NCBI GenBank assembly: GCA_045612485.1
Contig: JAZKZE010000060.1
Location: 1 to 8,795, forward strand
DNA: 8,795 nt
DNA from: RGIG5327 sp045612485
GTDB lineage: Bacteria; Verrucomicrobiota; Lentisphaeria; Victivallales; UBA1829
Reading direction: 5' to 3'
The stretch's first letter is position 1, and each line of letters starts with the position of its first letter. Below the pieces are notes generated by a model. That model was given only the letters and a program-made list of their open reading frames with translations. It had not been told where the DNA came from and searched no databases. A program made the position numbers and the translations under genes. This document shows positions 1-4,453 of this stretch, piece after piece.

Positions 1-77
1 CAACCGTATGGGCAAAATGCTTCGCCCAAGTTCCACATAGCATCGTCAAGATAATTTTCACTGTAAGCGTGGATCAT
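1..77 (-). CDS. Partial CDS, N-terminal 25 codons only, unknown function
   Basis: An open frame begins at ATG 77 and runs off the left edge. The visible peptide begins MIHAYSENYLDD and continues AMWNLGEAF, which reads like a soluble helical protein. The frame is open upstream as far as a TAA at 114-116, but no other ATG lies between, so 77 is the most likely start. No good Shine-Dalgarno sequence precedes it, which weakens the call. It lies 75 nt downstream of the toxin stop on the same strand, so it could be co-transcribed with the AbiE pair or have its own weak promoter. The sequence reminds me of small uncharacterised bacterial proteins, but I cannot name a family. With 25 codons visible, function cannot be inferred. 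Confidence 0.45.
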   Translation of the reverse strand, partial: MIHAYSENYLDDAMWNLGEAFCPYG

Positions 78-128
78 ATCATTGCCAATAAATATGTGTG
101 AAGCTGTTGCTATTTAATTTTCGGTGTT

Positions 129-158
129 ACTATAAATGTAGTCTAAATTTGTTTACAA
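129..158 (-). promoter_or_regulatory. Possible weak promoter for the left-edge gene
   Basis: On the minus strand TTGTAA (153-158) is followed after 18 nt by TATAGT (129-134), a fair sigma-70 match. It would start transcription near 122 and leave a leader of about 45 nt before ATG 77. The -35 box overlaps the toxin stop codon and an AT-rich palindrome (146-161). AT-rich DNA often gives such matches by chance, so this is only a candidate. Confidence 0.25.
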
Positions 159-161
159 ATT
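146..161. repeat. 16-bp palindrome at the toxin stop codon
   Basis: AATTTGT-TT-ACAAATT is a perfect 7-bp inverted repeat with a 2-bp centre. It spans the toxin stop codon (153-155) and the candidate -35 box of the left-edge gene. The spacer is too short and the following sequence lacks a U-run, so it is not a terminator. It could be a protein-binding site, but an AT-rich palindrome of this size may also be chance. Confidence 0.35.
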
Positions 162-1133
162 ATTGATCTCACTTTCCAATTGTCTCAAGGCATCCAGTAT
201 CTCATCAAAAGATATTTTGTCCTCGTAAATCATAGCTTGCATTTTCTGATAATCACTGCGTAATTCCTGCAAGCTGTGTTCGGGAGGCAATAATTTCATT
301 GTTCCCGGCTTGGCGTTTTTGTAATTGGCCCATCCTGCGTGGTAAAACTTGTCCTTAAAATCTGCAACATTCTGTAATAACTCCAAATCTGCAAATGCCC
401 GCTGTTTTACATCGCTGTTGGCAATCATTACTGTATCGTAATAATGCCTGGAATAGCGTTCGCGGATACGGCTGTTTTCAGGGCGATGTGCTTCTGCATG
501 AAGAATGGTGACTTTTTCCCAAAATGACCGCTCGGGTGTTGTCGCCATAATATTCGCTTCTGGCGAGGAAAATATTCCGGGATAGGCTTCAGCAGCATAA
601 GGTACAATTTGATATGTGTCATGAGGTACCCACGCTGCCTTTGCTCCAATTTCCAATAATATTTGAGGACGCAAATATGGATCTGAAAATGCTTTGGGAT
701 AAGTGATCACGATGTTATCGGGTTTATCCGGAACGATTTCTGCCAAACAGATTCCGTCACATATTTTTCGAATTTCCGGCAGTATATGATCTCTTATAAA
801 TTCGCAACTCCAATGATCCAGTTCTTCGTTAAATTTACCCTGCTTTGTATAATTCCGGACTTCCATTGGATTCCCAATGGGATTATCTTTCCAATTAAGG
901 ATGAGATCAATATCTTCCGAAAAACGATGGATCAACTTAAAAACCTTGGAGAGACTTGTCCCTCCCTTGAAAATCACAATATCTTTCAGAGAAGACATAA
1001 AGATTTGTTTTAATATCCAGCAGACCCAAAAATCTTTTTCAATTGCCGCTTCAGACAAAAACGGAAACTTTGCAGCCGTTTGCTGGAACAACTCTGCTCG
1101 CTGCTCCGGGCTGATCCTTGCAATCTTATCCAT
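153..1133 (-). CDS. AbiEii/AbiGii-type nucleotidyltransferase toxin
   Basis: This 326-residue protein belongs to the AbiEii/AbiGii (DUF1814) nucleotidyltransferase family, the toxin half of AbiE-type abortive-infection toxin-antitoxin pairs, and is expected to act in the cytoplasm. Visible motifs are IEKDFWVCWIL (31-41), FKGGTSLSK (55-63) followed by FSEDID (71-76), which together form the GG[ST]-x(n)-DxD nucleotidyltransferase signature with acidic residues D74 and D76, LLEIGAKA (159-166), ERSFWEKVTILHAEAHR (201-217), and RHYYDTVMIAN (229-239). All conserved blocks are present and the length is normal, so the gene looks intact. Its ATG lies within the antitoxin's last codons (ATGGATAA, 8-nt overlap), with GGAAGGT (1141-1147) upstream, which suggests translational coupling. 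TTA leucine codons (for example L281) contrast with the main part of the DUF4838 gene. The family is clear; the biological role (phage defence or plasmid/island stability) is inferred. Confidence 0.9.
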   Translation of the reverse strand: MDKIARISPEQRAELFQQTAAKFPFLSEAAIEKDFWVCWILKQIFMSSLKDIVIFKGGTSLSKVFKLIHRFSEDIDLILNWKDNPIGNPMEVRNYTKQGKFNEELDHWSCEFIRDHILPEIRKICDGICLAEIVPDKPDNIVITYPKAFSDPYLRPQILLEIGAKAAWVPHDTYQIVPYAAEAYPGIFSSPEANIMATTPERSFWEKVTILHAEAHRPENSRIRERYSRHYYDTVMIANSDVKQRAFADLELLQNVADFKDKFYHAGWANYKNAKPGTMKLLPPEHSLQELRSDYQKMQAMIYEDKISFDEILDALRQLESEINNL

Positions 1134-1746
1134 TTATTTCACCTTCCTCCTGGCAAATCCGTTCTATTGCACTCCTGATCCAAGAACGAACATATTGGGT
1201 CTCATTCCATAATTTTTTCCGTTCATCATCAGTTATTTTTGCTCTGATAATCCTTATTGTTTCTTCAGATATATGGCTGTCACCCAATTCGCTCAACGCC
1301 TGAACGACTATTTCACTCATTGGGGACGCGATTTTTGATTCTTTCAATATCTTATGCTTGAATTGCAGCTTGCGATCTTCTATTAAAAAAGTGCGGTTAG
1401 GACCGTCAGAATAAAAAATCGTACTCATCGGTATTTGAGTCGATAACCCTAAAAAATTCAAAGCTGCACTTCCGGAAATTTGAATATGCCATTGATTTTT
1501 ACGGGCAATGGCTTGTGCAACGCTATTCAAATCCGGAGCCATTCTTTCTTGCAAAAGCTCGCTGTATTTGGGGTAATCATATATTCCACGCAAAACAGGA
1601 CGAATAATATCCTTTTCCTTGAGTTTATACAGACTCCAATCCACAGTTGCAGCTGTGGCCAAATCAATAAAATCCCGATTCGTCATTGCCCAACCGCGTT
1701 TGTGGCGTTTAATTCTTGCATGTATTTTATCTTCAACAGAAATCAT
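1126..1746 (-). CDS. DUF6088/AbiEi-like winged-helix antitoxin
   Basis: This 206-residue protein is the predicted antitoxin and autoregulator of the following toxin. Residues about 18-58 form an AbiEi-type winged helix ending in KLKEKDIIRPVLRGIYDYPK, the wing typical of these antitoxins. A C-terminal domain follows, with ISGSAALNFLGLSTQIP (90-106) and FLIEDRKLQFKH (120-131), as in DUF6088 proteins. I place the start at ATG 1746 (MISVEDK). The frame is open to an ATG at 1803, but that ATG lies inside the predicted -35 box, upstream of the likely transcription start. AAAGGA (1756-1761) provides a ribosome site 9 nt before ATG 1746. The stop overlaps the toxin start by 8 nt. By analogy with characterised AbiEi proteins it should repress its own promoter through the repeats at 1754-1803; here that is inferred from the sequence layout. 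Confidence 0.85.
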   Translation of the reverse strand: MISVEDKIHARIKRHKRGWAMTNRDFIDLATAATVDWSLYKLKEKDIIRPVLRGIYDYPKYSELLQERMAPDLNSVAQAIARKNQWHIQISGSAALNFLGLSTQIPMSTIFYSDGPNRTFLIEDRKLQFKHKILKESKIASPMSEIVVQALSELGDSHISEETIRIIRAKITDDERKKLWNETQYVRSWIRSAIERICQEEGEING

Positions 1747-1753
1747 ATTGTCA

Positions 1754-1803
1754 TTTCCTTTGATTTTCAAAGCAAATATACCATATTTTCCTTTGATTTT
1801 CAA
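1754..1803 (-). repeat. Two 17-bp direct repeats, probable antitoxin operator
   Basis: TTGAAAATCAAAGGAAA (read on the minus strand) occurs exactly at 1787-1803 and again at 1754-1770, 33 bp apart, about three helical turns. Each copy contains the palindromic core TTGA-AAA-TCAA (1793-1803 and 1760-1770). The inner copy extends to the longer palindrome CTTTGA-AAA-TCAAAG (1758-1772). The outer copy contains the -35 box; the inner copy covers the predicted start and the purine-rich ribosome site. Two sites on the same face of the helix, enclosing the -10 box, suit cooperative autorepression by the AbiEi-like protein. Confidence 0.7.
1775..1803 (-). promoter_or_regulatory. Sigma-70-like promoter of the AbiE-type operon
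   Basis: On the minus strand TTGAAA (1798-1803) and TATATT (1775-1780) are separated by exactly 17 nt. Transcription should start near 1768, giving a leader of about 22 nt before ATG 1746. The -35 box is part of one direct repeat, and the predicted start site lies in the other. Confidence 0.65.
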
Positions 1804-1844
1804 GTTTAAGAATGAAAAAACAATAAAAAATCCATCTGCGTTTG

Positions 1845-1917
1845 TTGGGCGACACTGTATTCACTGCAAAAACAAATGAATACAACTACCCAATCTTTAC
1901 TGATGCCTGCCGCCCAA
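1845..1917. repeat. Nested inverted repeat with alternative pairings
   Basis: An inner perfect 8-bp inverted repeat, TGTATTCA (1856-1863) and TGAATACA (1877-1884), lies inside an outer one, TTGGGCGACA (1845-1854) and TGCCGCCCAA (1908-1917). The outer arms match at 9 of 10 positions; the tenth becomes a G-U pair if the minus strand is transcribed. TTGGG (1845-1849) can instead pair with CCCAA (1889-1893), so two folds compete. No gene or promoter is clearly attached, and its role is unknown. Confidence 0.45.
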
Positions 1918-1953
1918 TATGACAACAGTATTCTTCTCCTTACGAAATCTTGA

Positions 1954-2256
1954 GTGATTCAACGCATATTTTCAAAATACAATTTAAATAGGAGATTTGC
2001 AAGCGTTTTATTACAATTTTGTTTGCAGCTTCAAAAACAATTTTGTAATAAAATGTTTCCGGGAGAGAAAAATACTTACCGGAAACTCCGGAAGCAGATT
2101 CCGGCAGATGTATATTTCCAGGCGATCTTTAAATGGGCAAAAAGTGAAGGACAACAGAGAGCGTTTTTATTGAAAAAATGGCGAAAAAACGGTAAAAAAA
2201 ACGCCAAAAATATAGAGTGTTCAGCAGGGTCTTTAGGTTTATTACATAACCGCTAG
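1954..2256 (+). CDS. Doubtful lysine-rich small ORF
   Basis: A 100-codon frame opens at GTG 1954; the only good internal ATG is at 2053, giving 67 residues. The second half is very basic (KKWRKNGKKNAKN) and ends just before the operon terminator. There is no signal peptide or motif I recognise. Neither possible start has a Shine-Dalgarno sequence, and an inverted repeat (2006-2053) lies across the N-terminal part. It could be a remnant of a decayed gene or simply open sequence rich in A. I list it because it is the longest frame in an otherwise empty stretch, and I think it is more likely not a gene. Confidence 0.15.
   Translation: MIQRIFSKYNLNRRFASVLLQFCLQLQKQFCNKMFPGEKNTYRKLRKQIPADVYFQAIFKWAKSEGQQRAFLLKKWRKNGKKNAKNIECSAGSLGLLHNR
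2006..2053 (+). repeat. AT-rich inverted repeat
   Basis: TTTTATTACAA (2006-2016) and TTGTAATAAAA (2043-2053) are perfect 11-bp inverted copies around a 26-nt loop. If the plus strand is transcribed the stem extends outward to 16 pairs (2001-2016 with 2043-2058) using two G-U pairs. On the minus strand those positions are mismatches, so an RNA role would favour the plus strand. ACAATTTTGT also appears twice as a direct repeat (2013-2022 and 2037-2046). No U-run follows, so it is not a terminator. Confidence 0.4.
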
Positions 2257-2258
2257 GT

Positions 2259-2303
2259 AAAAAAAATCCCGATGCGATACTTAACAAGTACCACACCGGG
2301 ATT
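2259..2303 (-). terminator. Strong Rho-independent terminator of the glycan operon
   Basis: Read on the minus strand, arms 2303-2286 and 2282-2265 form a continuous 18-bp stem with a GTT loop (2285-2283), closed by AATCCCG and CGGGATT. Eight T residues (2266-2259) follow at once, the first two belonging to the stem. Three pairs are G-U on the minus strand and become A-C mismatches on the plus strand, so the structure is built for minus-strand RNA. It lies about 115 nt past the stop of the last operon gene. A T6 run on the plus side (2311-2316) is offset by 7 nt, making plus-strand use less likely. Confidence 0.85.
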
Positions 2304-2417
2304 ACTGTAATTTTTTAAGCCATTCCGAAGGCTTCTCGTTGCTCCTACTGTACTTTTGGCAAACAACCCGTCCCATCAAAAAACTTAAGCCATAAACACT
2401 TCTTCAGAAAAAAATGT

Positions 2418-4394
2418 TTATTTTTCCATTTCAACAACAGCCATGCAATACCCTTTTACATGAGGTATGGTAAATTTTATTTTATCATCAGAAATGGAAA
2501 AGGCAAGTTCCTTTTTTTCCGGAGCAAGATAGACCCGTTTTACCTTTTTCCCGTCCAGACGGAGGCTGATCTCCACATCATTGGCAGAAAGTTCCTCTTC
2601 CACAAGCAGAGATTTTCCCCGCAATTCAGGCAGATAGTTCAATAAGTGAACGATCCTTCCTTCAGGCGATTCTGTAACAAAAGCCCGCCCGAAAGTGGGG
2701 AAGGAACTGCCGATATTCAATAAAGGTGCCGCCAGAAGTTTTTTCAACACGATCTCAAAGACTTTCCGCAAATCGGGGGAAGCCTGTTCGTAGTAAGAAC
2801 TGCACAGAGGATAAGCACAATAGGCTGTATTTTTATGGAAAGTAAGGAAAGGCAGGGATGTTTTTTTATCAGGCGGCGTATAGAAGAAAGAATAGATCCC
2901 GTCCCAGTGTTTATTGTAATAAGGGGCAACGATCACGCCAGCAGTCTGTGTTCCTTCCAACGCTTTGACAATATTGCCTTTCGTATAAGCGGCAAGGGGG
3001 ATATCCGGAAGATTTTCAGCATATTCTTCTGATAAAGCAAAATATGCCGGATCATACTCACACTCTTTCACAAATTGGATACCGAATTCTTTTTCCAGAG
3101 GAAATTTTTTCTTTTCCACATCCAGACCGGAATTTCCAAGCGCAAAAACCTTTTTCCCGTCAGCAAGGAAGGTAGAGAGGATCTCTCTGCGTTTATCGGA
3201 AAAGAGCACATCATCAGGAAGGATCAGAAGTTTATATTTTGAAAGGTCACTTTCATCGGTAATAAAATCAAACTGCATCCTCAATTCGGAAAGCATCCTT
3301 GTCGCCCCTACAAGAGCCGGACTCTTTTCTATTCTGTTTTCCGGCAGGAACACGCCGATATCCACCAGATTTACAGCATTTTCATACCATTGATCGTATG
3401 TTTTGATCCTGCTGTAAATTTTTTTCACCCTTTCAAAAACACTTTTGAAAAGTTGTCCCCGGGGGTGCAGATGGTCGCCGATATTCGGACGCATACCATT
3501 GGCAAGTCCGAAGAAAAGATCATATTCCACAGCACTTTGAGGCCGCAGACTGCCGAAATCCCCCCAGGTATTAAAACGGCCGGTCATATTGAAAACCGGA
3601 TTGTGTGTCAGAGTCCGCAGATACCGGGAAGTAAGCGGCAGATAGTCATATCCCCACGCCGGATTGGTCGGCAGACATTCACATTCCAGATAGGAACCGA
3701 TCCGGGCATTATCCTGTGCACCGATCCCCAGAAAGAAAGATAAATATCCATTTTCTTTTGCCTGTATGATATTGGAAATATCTTCCGCAAGACGCAAAAC
3801 GCTCTTCTTTGCAAAAAGATTCACATCCTTTCCGTCTGACGGATCCAGCCCCTCTTCTTTCATCTTTTTTATACAATGAGGGCAGACACAGGGAAAAGGA
3901 TTGAAACTGTCAAAAAGAAAACCGGCAACCTTATATTTTTCCTTCACCTCCCTGATAAGGGAAAAAAGATAGTCCCGCCAGGGGGAATTTGGGCACATTG
4001 TCCGCATATAGGGAGTCACCCAGCCGATATCGTAAATATCAGGGTTCAATAAATTCCCGTTCATTCCGATACGGCACCACTGCGGGTGACAAAGTCCATC
4101 TTCATTGGAAAGACCGCAATTGAAATAGGCGGATACCCTGATCCCTCTGCGGGAACAGCTTTCCACAACTTCTCCAAAAAGATCTTTCCCCTCCGGAAGT
4201 GCAGGATGTCTGATTCCCGTCTTTGTATCAAAATAGCAGAACCCCTGATTGCATTTAGCATGGAACCCCACAAGTTCCACATGGGCATTTTTCAGGTTTT
4301 CTGCAAATTCATCTGCACAAAAATCATGTCCCACATCCGGACAAGCCTGCATGGTGTGCATATCAAAAAACATAGCATATTTAGGATGATTCAT
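2418..4394 (-). CDS. GHL6-like glycoside hydrolase with beta-galactosidase trimerisation-type domain
   Basis: This 658-residue protein resembles the bacterial GHL6/alpha-amylase-like proteins that carry a beta-galactosidase trimerisation-type domain. Residues about 1-330 form the predicted TIM barrel: FHAKCNQGFCYFDTKTG (44-60), RGIRVSAYFNCG (83-94), GFLFDSFNPFPCVCPHC (158-174), YLECECLPTNPAWGYDY (235-251), MTGRFNTWGDFG (270-281) and IGDHLHPRG (305-313). Candidate acidic catalytic residues are D162, E237 and E239, which I cannot assign. C169, C171 and C174 may bind a metal. Residues about 345-425 look like the Rossmann-like trimerisation domain (LLILPDDVLFSD), and 560-656 like a terminal beta domain. 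There is no signal peptide, so it probably acts in the cytoplasm on an imported oligosaccharide. I chose ATG 4394 because GGGAGGT lies just upstream; ATG 4424, ten codons earlier, has no clear ribosome site. It is the last operon gene, 59 nt after the DUF4838 gene. The substrate is unknown. Confidence 0.8.
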   Translation of the reverse strand: MNHPKYAMFFDMHTMQACPDVGHDFCADEFAENLKNAHVELVGFHAKCNQGFCYFDTKTGIRHPALPEGKDLFGEVVESCSRRGIRVSAYFNCGLSNEDGLCHPQWCRIGMNGNLLNPDIYDIGWVTPYMRTMCPNSPWRDYLFSLIREVKEKYKVAGFLFDSFNPFPCVCPHCIKKMKEEGLDPSDGKDVNLFAKKSVLRLAEDISNIIQAKENGYLSFFLGIGAQDNARIGSYLECECLPTNPAWGYDYLPLTSRYLRTLTHNPVFNMTGRFNTWGDFGSLRPQSAVEYDLFFGLANGMRPNIGDHLHPRGQLFKSVFERVKKIYSRIKTYDQWYENAVNLVDIGVFLPENRIEKSPALVGATRMLSELRMQFDFITDESDLSKYKLLILPDDVLFSDKRREILSTFLADGKKVFALGNSGLDVEKKKFPLEKEFGIQFVKECEYDPAYFALSEEYAENLPDIPLAAYTKGNIVKALEGTQTAGVIVAPYYNKHWDGIYSFFYTPPDKKTSLPFLTFHKNTAYCAYPLCSSYYEQASPDLRKVFEIVLKKLLAAPLLNIGSSFPTFGRAFVTESPEGRIVHLLNYLPELRGKSLLVEEELSANDVEISLRLDGKKVKRVYLAPEKKELAFSISDDKIKFTIPHVKGYCMAVVEMEK

Positions 4395-4397
4395 CTT

Positions 4398-4404
4398 ACC
4401 TCCC
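4398..4404 (-). promoter_or_regulatory. Ribosome binding site that decides the start at 4394
   Basis: GGGAGGT lies 3 nt before ATG 4394 (GGAGG ends 4 nt before it). The alternative in-frame ATG at 4424 is preceded only by A/G-rich sequence without a GGAGG core. The spacing is slightly short but acceptable, and homologues as I recall them begin near the residues that follow (YAMFFDMHT). Confidence 0.6.
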
Positions 4405-4453
4405 TGACTGATCTCTCCATCCATTTCTTTTTCTTCTCTTACGGAAACAGTTT

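Larger units (their letters stand above)
1804..2417. other. Intergenic stretch between AbiE pair and glycan operon
   Basis: About 614 nt separate the AbiE promoter from the last operon gene. I see no convincing protein gene. The stretch holds a nested inverted repeat (1845-1917), an AT-rich inverted repeat (2006-2053), a doubtful lysine-rich reading frame on the plus strand (1954-2256) and the operon terminator (2259-2303). Between the terminator and 2417 are short inverted repeats (2317-2321 with 2330-2334, and 2392-2398 with 2415-2421), none followed by a convincing U-run. No tRNA, transposase fragment or CRISPR repeat is visible. Confidence 0.6.

Noticed and set aside
1844..1918. GTTGGGC and GCCCAAT ends resembling integron attC core sites
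   Set aside because: attC sites have RYYYAAC on the left and GTTRRRY on the right. Here the order is reversed and the second motif has T instead of the final C; no integrase or cassette is present.
2179..2206. TGGCG...CGCCA stem followed by T6 on the minus strand as a second terminator
   Set aside because: Only 5 bp with an 18-nt loop in a region of long A/T runs, and it lies beyond the strong terminator.
2392..2421. ATAAACA...TGTTTAT inverted repeat at the end of the GHL6-like gene as a terminator
   Set aside because: The stem is short and purely AT-rich, overlaps the stop codon, and is not followed directly by a U-run. The strong terminator at 2259-2303 fits much better.
4394..4424. Upstream ATG at 4424 as start of the GHL6-like gene
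   Set aside because: No Shine-Dalgarno core precedes it, while GGGAGGT precedes ATG 4394. The ten extra residues (MDGEISQGGK) are the translated ribosome-site region.
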